From Daedaleopsis sinensis (Eukaryota > Basidiomycota > Agaricomycetes > Polyporales > Polyporaceae), in NCBI GenBank assembly GCA_033807695.1, contig CM066308.1, positions 248,001-312,000 of the forward strand: a DNA stretch of 64,000 nt, given 5' to 3'. The translations under genes and the position numbers were made by a program. Positions within the stretch are counted from its first letter, which is position 1. Each line of letters starts with the position of its first letter. The notes beneath the pieces were generated by a model, which searched no databases, was not told the DNA's origin, and saw nothing but the letters and a program-made list of their open reading frames with translations. Shown in pieces: positions 49,219 through 61,480 of this stretch.

Positions 49219-52200
49219 TAGGTGAGGCGAAAGCGGGGAGCAACTTGTGAAGGAGGTGGAAGAGGATGGAGGTACTGGTGACCATCATCTGTTGTTGGCG
49301 GTCAATCTTTTAAACAGTAACTGACGCTCGGATGTATCCATCTGAGTATCCGGGATGGGCCTCAACAATACTTGAGCATGCATAGTGCCTTCAAGTTGGC
49401 GACGCCTCGAGCGCTGCGGCGGGGGAACGCCTGTGGGCAGGGGCACGCCTGTGTAGTTGCTGGTCTCGGGAAGGTCCTAGAATGATCGGTTGTCAGCGTA
49501 GTTGGGACTGAGCTGCTGAATTGTCACGGCACTGCGCACGCCTCCTCGACAAGTGCTGCCCCTTCACACCATGCCGATCATTTCGTACTTACCAGTGGGA
49601 GATTACCTGGCCGACGCTAACCGTCCTACTTTCCCTGCAAGACTGGTCGATACCTCGAGATGTATACTAGACAAGGACAAGGCGTACGCACATTCCCGCC
49701 ACACTTTCGCCGAAAGTAAGTGAGGCGTCGCGCTCCAAAGGCATCTGAAAGTGTCCCCGGTCGTCGAGCGTCTGGTCTTGCAGTGTGGATACACGGGGAC
49801 TTACTAGAGCATCGCCGAGCGCCGGGCCACTTCCTTCCCTTCTCTGGTGACGGTGCCACCTACCGCCTTCCTCCCGCGGCTAACATATGCAACTTGAAGT
49901 CGCCGCTCTGGTTCATAGAGAACGCCCAGACATTCTTGCAGACCGCCCGGTCCTCCGGATGTATATCGTGACAAATTGCGCCGCAGCTTGCGTCTAGAAG
50001 GCGACAGGTGGGTGCTTGGCCACGATTAAATGCCCCCACCAGGTTATGGCGCTGTGCTCTGACTGATTGTTGCGTTGTCTTATAGACTCAACCGCCCGTC
50101 CAGTTACTGTAGCTCACAACTAGGTCGGCGGACGAGTATCCGAGCTACTAGTATCTGCTGAGTAGGCTGCACTGCCGCTGCATTGCTGGATTATTCGCCG
50201 CCAGCGATTTTCATAGTGCTAATGGTATGACCATCATGGGAGAAACAGCACAGAAGCCAAGGACCGAGATCTCGACGGCGTCGCGCAAGTATAAAGAGGC
50301 GCCATCGGGACCGCGTGTTCGAACTGTGGATGCCACACCATCATCCCATCGCCAGGCCTCGGTCGACGTGTGCCATGCGGCGGGGCTGCCCCCCGGATCC
50401 TTCATGCAGCGAATGTATGTATACTGTCGCCGATACTGACCACAAGCAGTGCATCATCTGCCACAGTGATGAATCTTCAGCATAGACTTCCGATGTAGCG
50501 GCGACATACTATCACCAGAATCCGAATGTTCACCGGCGCACCAATAACGGACAGGTCGGCGGCTCTAGATCTGGCTCGCGGCCGTGTGAAGCGAGGCGGT
50601 GATGCTACTTGTAAGACGACCGAAGCCGTGTGCGTGTACCTTTGAGGACCAACTGTTAGCGCCACTCCGGTGTAGCGGCGACTCGGACGACGGGCCTAAA
50701 CCTGACCTCCTACGATATGTACTACAACGCAGAAATGAGACAAGGAACTCACAAGTTCTAAATATCTGGATCCCGTGGCCCGTGGATGGGGCGAGCTCGA
50801 GCGAGTTCGTGACGTTCTCTGCGGCCTCGCACTGGTCTCGTACCCATCCGTCGTGGTAGTAGCTCGCACCCCAACCAGCTGCGGCGGTGGTGGGGTGCGA
50901 GCTACTACCACGACAGATGGGTATGAGACCACCTCGCGCCAAGTGACTATTGCGGCGAGGGTGAGTAACGCGAGCTTGGCAATGGGTCCAGGCCTGCGGG
51001 GAGAGAATGACGTTACTTTCATTGTAATCCCCGGTGCAGATGAGCTTGCACCGCCATCGCGAGAAGACGAATGACGTCGCCTGACGTCGCCCGTCGCATC
51101 GAAGCAGTGCGGGGCGGTTGTCGTTCCATCTACTTGGTACCTTTTCGTATTGCCCAGTGCACGACCGGGCCTGTGGGGAGCTCTGCTACATCACTGCATG
51201 AACATTGGAGTGGTTGGACTCAGAGACGTACGTGATGCATGCATGGGAGTCTGGTATACAGTGGCGCGCCCGGACTTCGCGACGAAGACGTAGTACACGA
51301 GTGTGTTGTACCTTGTAACATTCCATGGGTGGCTCCACTTAAAGCAGGTGATACTCTATTGAGTTAGTATGAGCAACGGAGTGGTCGGAGAAGACGTACA
51401 TCGTGCATCGCGGACGTAGATGCCAAGGGGACTCTGGTGCACTTAGACGCACCCGGACTTTGCGGCGAGCATAAACAGCGAGCATTCAAGCTGTCGACCT
51501 GCGGCTAGATCGCGGTGTGATGAACGCGGGGATGCGGGGATAAGTAGACGCACCCGAACGCAGCGAGGGAAAGTTGTGAGTTGACAGCTGTACCACAACC
51601 TCGAGCATGTTCGTGCTCCAGGCTGCCCTGGATCGTCGTCCGGATCCCGATGCAGTCTGAGACGTAGAGAGCGCAAGAGAGCGCACCGGGATAATCGACG
51701 TGGGACTGTGCCTGCAACGTCATGTAAGCCTCCGCTGCTCGCGTTGAGTACTTACAGGCACGCGGGGTGCTGGGCCGCCTGGGCGTACCTGCTCTCAGCT
51801 GCTCTCACAGAGTCTCACAGTCATTAAGGTCAGGGAGTAGCGAGACAAACTCCGTCAGCCCACGCTCGCCCTCGCCCTCCTTCCCCAGGTACGTACGTAC
51901 GTACGTGATATACGCTTGATGTTCGTGCGAACGGGCGTAAACATGGGATTGATCTGGATCTGGGGTTGCAGCTGGCTGAGATGGGCGACGAGTGACGATC
52001 CGATCTTTCCGGCAGGCACCACCGGCCCATCTGGAGCGGCAGGGAGCGGCGCTCTTCTTCCCAATCCGGAAGCTCTTGGCCAGCCAGGGCGGCGCCACGT
52101 GCTCTCCATTAAGCCCATTGTCGGATCGGGAAAGGACGCGTCGGTATATTATCCCGCCATCCTCCGCCATGTCCCCCACTTCCCCCTCCTCCTCCTCCCT

Positions 52201-52227
52201 CCTCCTCCTCCTTCGTCCTCCACCGCG
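49219..52227. other. Three kb without a recognised gene
   Basis: Open frames on both strands are short and motif-free. The region contains the palindrome at 50833-50931 and an ACGT simple repeat at about 51889-51908. Two similar stretches (GTAGTACACGAGTGTG-type and AGTGGTCGGAGAAGACG-type flanks around 51220-51460) hint at an old duplication. Confidence 0.45.
50833..50931. repeat. Long near-perfect palindrome (41 bp arms, 17 bp spacer)
   Basis: The left arm 50833-50873 and right arm 50891-50931 are inverted copies with 39 of 41 positions pairing. The core arm sequence includes GTCGTGGTAGTAGCTCGCAC. Both mismatches have C or G on one side, consistent with C to T change at a CpG. Confidence 0.85.
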
Positions 52228-53048
52228 ATGATCAGGTTCGACAACCTCCCGCCAGAAGTGATGCAGGCGATGTGCACGCCTATGCACCTCATCCTCCCCG
52301 CCTCCCAGCAACAGCACACCGGCGCCCTCTACCTCGGCTCGTTCTCCGCCATCCTCGACCCCTCGCTGCTCTCCGCCCACCACATCTCCGCCCTCGTCCA
52401 GGTCCTCGACGCCCCCTGGCTGCCGTCTGTCGAGGCGCACGCCGCGCAGGGCAACAAGCTCGAGTGCTACCGGCTCGACATCCTCGACAGCTCCTCCGCC
52501 GACCTCCGCCCGCACCTCGAGACGACCGTGCGCTGGATCGACGACCGCCTTAGACGCGGCCTCAACGTGCTCGTGCATTGCCAGCAGGTGCGTTTCTCTC
52601 TACGCGTTGCGACGTGTCCCCGCGCGCGTGACTGACACGGGCTTCAGGGCGTGTCCCGGTCGGCGGCGGTCGTGATCGCGTACCTCATCTACACGCACAA
52701 CATGTCCTACGACGCCGCGTTCGACCTCGTCAAGCGCAAACGCGCGTGCATTAAGCCAAACTCGGGTTTCGTGCGCTGTCTCCAGGACTGGGAGAAGCAG
52801 TGGCGGCTCGCGTCCCAGCGCCCGGGGGTACGTCGTGCCGCTACTACCCCCATCTGAGCCTCGCTCCCTCCCCGAGCTACCTTCTCCTCCTCCTTCCCCT
52901 CCTCCTCCTCCTCCTCCTCTCCACGACGCAGCGACCCGTGCAAAACGCGGCCTCGTCTCCCGCCCCTCACCCCGATCGTCCGAGCGCCGGGATATCCGCG
53001 GGTCTGTGGCGCTTTTTTTGCGCTGCCTCGAGTGGAGCGGTGGCCTAG
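52228..53048 (+). CDS. Dual-specificity protein phosphatase (second type)
   Basis: Exons 52228-52587, 52648-52827 and 52932-53048 give 218 residues; if the last intron is retained the protein stops at 52857 instead. The catalytic loop HCQQGVSRS (HCxxGxxRS) is interrupted by the first intron between Gln and Gly. It is followed by AAVVIAYLIYTHNMSYDAAF and KRKRACIKPNSGFVRCLQDW, the classical AYLM and NPGF-like segments of atypical DUSPs. The general-acid Asp is probably in LDILDSSSADL. The N-terminus (TGALYLGSFSAILD) matches the start of the DUSP fold. It should dephosphorylate Tyr/Ser/Thr residues. It is not a close relative of the module-type DUSP at 15798-16488, and the exon 1/2 junction differs. 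The gene looks intact. Confidence 0.85.
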
Positions 53049-53049
53049 G

Positions 53050-53620
53050 TCGGTTCTATCGTCTCTTCCACCCCTGCGCTCCATCCCGGAGGTCCGACGA
53101 CGAGCTCGCGCGTTGCTCCGGCATCCCATCCTGGCTGTATTCCGCCTCAATATTGCGCAGTCCTACTCCGTCCAACCCGTCACTCGTTCCACCGTCCTCT
53201 TCCACCCCTGCTCTCCATCCCCGAGGACCGACGACGCCCTCTCGCGTCTCGCGCGTCGGCCCATCTTCCCATTCCGGCTGTATTCCGCCCCAATGCCGGG
53301 CCTGTCCCACACCAGCTCCGCCCCATCCTACTCCGCCCACCCCATCTCTCGTTCCATCGTCCTCTTCCACCCCCGCGCATCATTCTAGAAGACCGACGAC
53401 GAGCTCACGCGCCGCCCCAGTTTCCCATCCTGGCTGCATTCCGCCTCAATACCGCGCACTCCTATTCCGTCCCTCATCTCTCGTTCCATCGTCCTCTTCC
53501 ACCCCCGCGCTCCACCCCCGCGCCCCGACGACGAGCTCACGCGCCGCGCCAGCATCCCATCCTGGGTGTTCTTCGCCCAGAGTCGGCTCTAATACACACC
53601 AGCTCCGCCCAGTCCTACTC
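53050..53620 (+). repeat. Degenerate minisatellite, about 130-165 bp units
   Basis: The block CTCTTCCACCCC - GACGACGAGCTC(G/A)CGCG - CATCCTGGCTG - TATTCCGCC recurs four times, with CTCTTCCACCCC at about 53068, 53198, 53362 and 53492. It starts right at the 3' end of the DUSP gene. Confidence 0.7.
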
Positions 53621-55329
53621 CGCCACGGCCGCCCGTCCATCCGCGCTCCACGAAATGAAAAGCGAACCCGTCCACAGCCTCCGCGATCCCGCACGCGAGT
53701 CACGCCATGGCGGCCAAGCCTTTCGCCCGAACGCTCGAACTTCGAGTCCCGTCCTCTCTGGCTCTCACCTACACCTACATTACAGTCTGTCCGGGTAGTC
53801 GTCGTCCCTGGCTCCCAGCTCTCCTTCTCCGCGTGTTTCTCCTCGAACTTCCTCGTGTGCCCTGGCTGTCCGCACCCGAGCCTTTTACGTACCGGCCCGT
53901 GCTTATCTGCCCCTTCTGTCCCATCTTCGCACGCAAGTACCACGCCACGCATCTGCCCTCGCTCTCGCTCTCGCTGCTGTCCTGCACACCCCTGTATGCG
54001 TATGCTGCACATCGTCGCCCACCCGTGTATCATATCATATCATATCTCTTTCTTCATGGACTTCTCGTATCGTTCCGTACGGCCGTATGGTTTCTGCACG
54101 TCGCATCCTCGTACACGCACCCGATATCCAATGCACATCGCACGCCTGGTCTCCCACCGCACCGCGCTCCCACGATCGACATCACCTGCAGGCTGCCCCT
54201 CGTTCTCGTGTGCGGTTTCTGCAGACTTCTGATCGTTCCAGGACCCAGGTGCGTCCCAGGATCCAGGATCCAGACGTTCCGCCCCGGCCGAGCGTCCCGG
54301 TCCGCGCGCGAGAACTTCGCGTCCTGCAGTGTGAGCGCGGGCCTGTGATTCGACGCGCTGTGCATCAAGTACTCAGTCATTACACGAGCATGAGCGCATA
54401 GAGTCACAGTGTCTGCGCATACGCATACACGGTGGGCGTGCGAGGATCGTCTGCCCGGTCACCGGCGTGACCTCGAGCTCGTAAGACGTCAATTGATATT
54501 GACAATCATCGGACGACGGACGACGGACGACGGACGACGGTGGGCTTCTAAGTTCTTGGCACAGACTCGGACGTAGCTAGGCCTGGGAATATGGATATGC
54601 ATGATATTGATGCATGCGCACATTGCAGGGCCTCCGCTCGGTCCTCGGTCCTCGAGGAACACCCGGGCGACCGAGTCCGGACGAGCACGAGCACGATTCG
54701 AATCAGGTAACAGGCCTAGGTAAGTGCAAGTAAGTATACGTACACGCACCGCACCCGCACCCGCGACCGCGACCGCCTGACACGCCCACGCCCACGCCCA
54801 CTACAAATTCGCGAGAACCCCCGCGCGGTCCGACGGTTCGGACTCGGACTCGGACATGCCGCACGGAGCACGCAGCGCGCGCGCGCGCGGAGGGACTTTG
54901 CGCCGCGGGCGCTTCTCCGATCGTATTCGCGAATTCGTGCGTGCCTTTCATGATCAGACTCATCATGCATCATGCGTCAGAGGCTCGGAGGCTCGGAAGA
55001 TCGTGCGCGTGCGCGCGAGCGCGTTCTGACCCGTTCAGACTCGGACGCTTTCAATGTGCGTGTGCGAGTACTAGTGTGCGTAGATGTGCGTGCGCAGACG
55101 GACCGACAGATATCGATCTGGACCGGCACCTGGGCCTTAACGTTCAACGCTGGTCCAGCATACTTCCGTATCACTGCGAGCGACCTACACCTACAGGACT
55201 GGGCGGCCTCAGCAGACCATCGCGCACGGCGGCTGCTCTGGCAGATCGATATCTAGGCCTTAGGAGCCACTTGCAATTGGCTTCCAACTTGAATAGACCG
55301 TACCTCTCTGTCGCAGGCGGAACGCGTGA
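53621..55329. other. GC-rich, no gene recognised
   Basis: Long open frames here reflect base composition, not coding. A heptamer array lies at 54511-54540, a run of alternating CG at about 54875-54888, and CCCACG repeats at about 54780-54800. Confidence 0.5.
54511..54540 (+). repeat. (GGACGAC)n heptamer array
   Basis: About four perfect units of GGACGAC. Confidence 0.85.
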
Positions 55330-55339
55330 AGCGCCCGAG

Positions 55340-56110
55340 GCGAGATCCGGATCTGCGCAAACGCGTCACTGCGGCAATTTGACGCGCCCATGGAGTAAGT
55401 GCTAGTAAGTGCTTACCAGGACCCGGGCGGCAGCCAACGTCATCGTTCCAGCTCAACGTCAGCCAAGGCCAGACGATGGCCGGTGGCCGGTGACGCGGAC
55501 GCGGACGCACGAAGGAGGCGAGTGCGTCATATGCATGAGCAGACTGGAGGATCGATGCAAATTCGACGTCTAGAGCGCAGCGGTCGGCCGCGGGTTCGAC
55601 GCCAGATCCCGATCTGCGCAAGCGCGTCACCCGGGTGGATGGACGCGCACCCGGAGTACTTAAGTGAGTACCAGGACCAGTACCAGCAGCCAGCGTCATC
55701 GTCATCGTTCCAGCTCAGCGTCGAGCGCGTCATGAGCAGACTGGAGCGACCGGGGCGCGCCAATATTCGTAGATCCAGATCCTTGTCCGACGTCTACAGC
55801 GAGCCGCGGGCCACGGAGGCTGGCGGACGGGTTCTACGCCAGATCCCGATCTGCGCAAACGCGTCACGGTAGATGGACGCGCACCCGGAGTAAGTGAGTA
55901 CCAGTACCAGCAGTCAGCGTCATCGTTCCAACTCAAAGTTCAACGTCAGCTGCAACTGCAGGCCAGACAGTGACGCACAAAGGAAGCGAGCGCGTCATGA
56001 TTAGACGGGCAAGCAGTCCGGGTCATCGGCGACGGTGCGTTGCGTCGTGCAGCACTTGCGTCCGACGCCAGACCCGGATCAGCGCCAACGCGTCACGGCG
56101 CGTCGACGCC
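55340..56110 (+). repeat. Tandem array, about 230-260 bp units
   Basis: The marker GATCTGCGCAA(A/G)CGCGTCA occurs at 55350, 55611 and 55848, with a variant at 56077 (spacings 261, 237 and 229 bp). Between markers, the same order is seen of GGAGTAAGTG, CCAGTACCAGCAG and GTCATCGTTCCA(G/A)CTCA, followed by GCGCGTCATGA. Confidence 0.75.
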
Positions 56111-56870
56111 AGTAATGACAGTGCTGACAACGTCATCGTCGGGCTGGCTAGAGTCGGTGACGCGCCCTTCCTAGGCCTTAAGCTTAAGCTTAGGAGGCGA
56201 CTGCGTCAGACTGGAGCTGCAGCCATCCTTGCGGGTCAGAGACAGCCCGTCGACGTCAACGCACTCGGGCTCTCGGGCTCGGGCTCCGGGAGCGTCATCG
56301 AATCATTATATATCCCGTGGACGAGTTCTCCCAGATTCCGATCTGCGTATACTGAATGGCGCGAGCTCGACGCAACCTTCATGACGCTTGCGGCGCTCTA
56401 GGTCATGTCTGCATACATGTACCTTCCTCACAGCAGTACGGCAGCACTGGCCAGCTGCAGTGCACGCACATCCGAGAGCGCAAACCCGTGAAACGGAGAA
56501 ACACGGGGGGCGACCGTGCGCGTGCACCCAAGGGCAACGTACACAGCGTGGCTGCCGGACGGGACTTACCCTGGACAGACTTGGGCCAGGTGACCACGAT
56601 CGAGCACTGCGCCGCGTCGGACCTCCTGCAGATCCTTCAAGTAACGTTCGCGTTAGCTTCGACAACGGCTCACGCGCCCGCGGTCCTTCTCAACAGCTTG
56701 AGGATAGTCGAGGATCTACCGGTACCAGTGGTGTCCGAGACGGCGGCGCGCAGCGCTCGCAAGCTCCCCGCACGGCCGCGGGCATAACGCGCGTGCATTG
56801 GACGTAGCATCGACGAGCACGATGAGTCTCTGAGTCTGAGATCTGGGTCGAAGGCGGGCGGGTGCAGTGC
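56111..56870. other. GC-rich spacer, no gene recognised
   Basis: Lies between two repeat systems. Contains a CTCGGGCT short repeat at about 56266-56285. Confidence 0.45.
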
Positions 56871-58620
56871 GGGGCCCGCGGACGCGCGAACGTGCCTTCG
56901 CAGTCCAGGCCGCACGAGCGAAATCACAGATCACAGCCACGCGCGGGCCAGGACGTCGAGCTCGCGAGTCTCGAGTCTCGACGGGACAGGGACAGCGACA
57001 GGGACCACGCGCTGCCCGAAGCCTGTCCGGCGGAACGTTAACGTTAACATTGACGGGGATGGGAAGGGAGGATCCCCCTACTTGCTGCATGCTATCACGC
57101 ACACGCACACCCCGAGTCTGACATCTGCCCCGGACACGTAGGACGTAGGACGTAACGCGGACGTGCAGACGTCGACGAGGCACGCGCGCGGGTTCGAAGG
57201 GGTTCGACGGCTCTCGGGGCACCTGCACATTGCGGGGTCGCTCTAGGCTCGGTGCTCCGTCACGGGGAACGGGGTACGGGGAACGGGTACGGGGACGGAG
57301 ACGGAGATAGCGCGCGCTTCTGCGTCTTCGTGTCGTCTTCGACGACGTTCCTGGCGAGGAACGTCAGGACGCATTGGGAGTGGGGAATGCCTTGCTCGAC
57401 CTGCGGCTGGGACTGCCGTCTCACCCAGTCGCGCGCCACAGGACATCCTGCGGCTGCCAGCGCAGATACTTCACGTTAGGTTCGACAAGTGGTGACAGCG
57501 TATGCGTCGCCGACCTCGAGCACGATCGCGAGTGTCTGCCAAACTCCACTGTCCGGGACGTCGACGCGCAGCTTCCCACGCGCGCTGCTTGCAACGGGCG
57601 GTGACGGCAACCCCTGCGATGAGCCTCTAGAAAGCTGAGCACTGGTTGAGTCGACGGCGGGTGCGGGTGTGGTGCCCGCGGACGCCCGCGAGCCGACGCG
57701 GAGCCTCCGCAGCGGCACGAGTAGCTAGGCAGCAATATTGATATTGCGGAAGGATCGGTCGGAGTCGGGCGCATACACACAACTCGGGCTCCGCGGGGGG
57801 ACGAATCTGCGATCGCGAGAGGGCGGGGCGGGGCGGCGCGACTCTGGAGTGCACCCACATCACGATCTCAGTCTGCGTGGACAGAGTGTGTCCGCGGTGC
57901 TGGATCCACGGCCGGTCGGGGCACGACACTTGACGCGGACGCTTGCCGTGACTCGGAGAGAGATCTACTACCAGACGGTGGATGATCGTGCGCTACACAG
58001 CGTGGCGGATCCGGACGTACCGTACCCTGCAACGGAAGCCTGTTCGGTCGACGATGACTTCAAGGGCGGCGGCAGCGCATGGCAATATTGGTTACGGGAC
58101 GCAGCTGCCAAGCTCCAGCGGACGCGCGCGAGACGAGCCTTCGCACGGGTAAAATCACGGGCACGACGGGTGCACCACGGACACGGATCGGGGCCAGGAA
58201 CGCGTTACGCGACCAGTCGGACTCGCGGACGTCGAGTCTCGACAAGACAGGAACGCGCGCTGTTCGAGCGGTGAACCTGCCTCTCCGACGGAACGTCCGC
58301 GTGGATGATCCCCTTACTTACTATCGCTTTAGTCTGCGTGCACCCCGCGGCCGGGTCTGCCCCCGGGACACGTAACGCGGACGTGCAGACGTCGACGAGG
58401 CACGCGCGCGATTTTGACGGCTCTCGGGGCTGCGGGGTCGATCTTCATCCAGGCTCGGTGCTCCGTCACGGGGAACGGGGACGGAGATAGCGCGCGCTTC
58501 TGCGTCTTCGTCTTCGACGACGTTCCTGGCGAGGGACGTTCGCGTTAGGACGTATACGTACTGGGTATGGGGATCGCCTTGTTCAACCTGCCACTGCGGC
58601 GGGGGCCACCGTCTCGCCCG
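56871..58620 (+). repeat. Direct duplication with about 1.2 kb offset
   Basis: 56878-57430 and about 58118-58620 share blocks in the same order: GCGGACGCGCG, CTCGAGTCTCGAC, AACGCGGACGTGCAGACGTC, GGCTCTCGGGG, TCGGTGCTCCGTCACGGGGA and GATAGCGCGCGCTTCTGCGT, then GACGACGTTCCTGGCGAG. The offset is 1,205-1,240 bp. Confidence 0.75.
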
Positions 58621-59870
58621 CCGCACCGGAGACGAACGGCATCGCATGCGCACCCCCCAGAGGCAGTCCAGAGCTAGAGGCGGACGCGGAAAGTTCGACT
58701 TCAAACTCAAGCTTGAGGGCACCGACCGCCGATCGAGATCGCTCGTCCGACGACCGCGGCTTGGGCGAGTTCTTCAGCCGGGGAGGGAGGGGGAGCGGCG
58801 GAAGCGGTGGCGAGGTGCGCTGCGGGTGGAAAGAGTAAGTTAAGGGCTCGAGATGGACGGTGTCAGCAAGTCTGTACTCGTACTCACATGCACACTGCAG
58901 GCTCGAGCTCGGGATCGCGATGCAGCCGCCGGCACCGACCATGAATAGATCCAGAAAAGGCATGTCGTCGCGAACTCGAAGCGGGGGCGTGCGGTGCGAC
59001 GCGCGTGCTCCGGGTGCTGAGGTCGAGTTCGGCGTGCGCCCCCTGGCAGCCATGGAGGACGCATATGTACACTCAAAGACGCATATGGGCGATTGTATGC
59101 GCACGGCCGCGGAACGTACCACGCCGTCTTCCCCGACGCCGTTCGTCTGGACGGGACCAGTCGCCTTGAGCTTCTTGAGTCCGTGCGCGTGCGCGTGGGC
59201 AAGCGGAGGGACGGCAGACACCGTGCGAGATGTCGATGGGGTGCCGGTCGGGTCCGCCGTCCGGTTCGACACCGTTATACGTACGGCCAACTTGGAACGC
59301 TGCGGAACGCTGCGAATGACGAGGAGCTGGCCAATATATGTGGGACGGATGCCACGGCCACGGCTCCCAAAGCATGATGACAAGGTTCGACGCACATGTA
59401 CATGGCGCGCGCGGGGAGTTTCGACCAGATCCAGAACAACGAGATCCGGATCCGGATCCTCTCGAGGAGCTCCGCGACTCCGAGTCGCAGGCTGTAGCAT
59501 ATGTGTACGAGCACAAGGCCAGGCCAGGGGCGGGATGCGAGATGCGAGATGCGAGATGCGAATACGACGTCCGTCCGTCGAAGAAGAAGCTCGGGCGGGG
59601 GCGGGGGCGCAGGGCCAGATGTACATGTACACGTACACGTCCGACGATGCCTTGCGCCCCGCATCGGCGAGCACAAGGCCAGGGTGAGGGGCAAGATGCG
59701 GACGTGCGTAAAGCCACATGCACATGCGCATGTCTACGTACACGTCCGACGATACTTTGCACTTTGCGCGGGGCCCAGAAACAATCGCTGAGCGGCCTTG
59801 TTCTCTTTGCATCTGCATCTGCATATGCCTTTGAGGACCTGCGGACCTGCTCCGATTCCTGGACCCCGCC
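58621..59870. other. GC-rich, no gene recognised
   Basis: Overlapping open frames on both strands; the 413-codon minus frame at 58583-59824 lacks any motif. Short ACATGTACACGTACACGTCC and CACATGCACATGCGCATG runs (59615-59745) recur inside the next array. Confidence 0.5.
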
Positions 59871-59879
59871 GACGTGCGA

Positions 59880-61480
59880 TGGGGACAAGGTCTGCAAAGA
59901 TAGAACGAGATGGCCTAGCCGGCGGCCCGAGGCACGTAACGGTACTGGGCCCGATGCGGATTAGAGATAGGTCATGCCCCATGATGGTCCCGATGTCAAA
60001 CGCCTGCAACGCGGGGCAGCCGTATCGTCGGTGGCCTGTGGTGACTGAACAACGCGCCGGTCAGGCACGGACGGAGACAAGGTCGAGTGCGGTAGCATAC
60101 CTGACAGCGAAGTACGGATCGGCAGCGGGATTATCTCGAGTGGCGAGTCTCGAGTGGCGAGGGGCTAGGCGGCTCAAACGGAGTTGAAACGTTGAGAAGC
60201 GAGGAGGGAGCGCCGCACGCCAGACGGAGATAGTGGGCGAGCAGCGGGCTGAGCCTGGGCGGTATGCAGAACGTTAACGTTAACCAAAGAGGAAGGGGAA
60301 GAGGAAGCTGAGCCTCGGGTGCGCACGCCACATGCACATGCACACGCACACGTCCGACGAGACTGTGCGCGCTGCGATCGCGATACCCAGCACACTCGCG
60401 CGGCCCCGGGCGGTCGCCGAGGCCTTGTTCTCTTTGCCTCTGCCTTTGAATTGGGAGACCTGGACCGCGGCGACGCGACGTGCATACATAGAACGAGATG
60501 ACATAGACTGGGACGAAGTTGACATAGCGGCGGGAGGCACCTACAGGCTACTGGGCCCGATGCGTGACAGAGATAGTGATCGTCATGGCCATGCGGCGGT
60601 CCGGATGTCAGATTCCTGCGAACGCGGGGCAGCCGCATCGTCCGACGTCGATGACCTGTAACGGAACAACAGCGATTCGCGATGCGCGGTTCGGGAGCCA
60701 GCCGTCGCACGTTCAGGCACGCACGGACGGGCGGAGACAACGTCCTCGGAGCACTCAGTACTCAGCGCGGTATTCTGCCTGGCACTGGCAGCGAAGTACG
60801 GATCGGCAGCGGGGTTATCTCGAGGTGCGAGGCGGCCCGGGGAGGGAACGCGGCAAGATGGGCGGGCTGCGCGCGTGTGCGGAGCCTTGGAAGTTGGCGG
60901 TATGCATGATGAAAGAGGAAGCGGGGCCTCGGGTGCGCAACGTCCGACGATGCCTTGCGCGCCGCTGTACACCCGCGCGGGGCCAGAAGCGTTTGCGGAG
61001 CGGCTTTGTTCTCTTCGCCTTTGAGGACCTGAGGGCCTGAGGACCTGTTCGTGTCCTGAATCGCGGCGCGGCGAGGTGCGACGTGCATACACAGAACGAG
61101 ATGACATAGCCGGCGGGAGGCACCTACAGGCTACTGGACCCGATGCGTGATAGAGATAGCCTATAGGTCATGGCCATGGTCCGGATGTCAAACGCCTGCG
61201 AAAGCGGGGCATCGTCGATGGCCTATACCGGAACCGGGAGCCAGACGAGATTGAGCACGCGCACGTTCAGGCACGGCCCGAGACAAAGTCGAGTGCGGTA
61301 GTTTACCTGACAGCGAAGTACGGATCGGCAGCGAGAGCCTCTCGATGTGTGAGGAGCGAGGGGCGAGGCACCCCGAGGAGAAGGCAGGAGCGGGGAAGGA
61401 ACACCGCGCACCAGACGGAGATAGTGGGCGAGCAGCGCGAGTGTGCTGTGCCTGGGCAGCGTGCAAACGGGTACGGGTAA
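59880..61480 (+). repeat. Satellite-like tandem array, about 590-600 bp units
   Basis: The marker AGAACGAGATG lies at about 59902, 60490 and 61093 (spacings about 588 and 603 bp). Each unit repeats CTGGGCCCGATGCG, GCGGGGCA, a CAGGCACG motif, GCGAAGTACGGATCGGCAGC and CTTTGTTCTCTT-type blocks in order. Units have diverged with indels. Confidence 0.8.

Noticed and set aside
52835..54232. 465-codon plus-strand open frame
   Set aside because: Overlaps the DUSP 3' exon and a minisatellite. The composition is Ser/Pro/Arg repeats forced by the repeat sequence, with no domain.
58583..59824. 413-codon minus-strand open frame
   Set aside because: Opposed by open frames on the other strand and rich in low-complexity residues; best explained by high GC content in the repeat desert.
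53050..61480. CRISPR array
   Set aside because: Repeats are long, direct, without unique equal-length spacers, and the window is eukaryotic.
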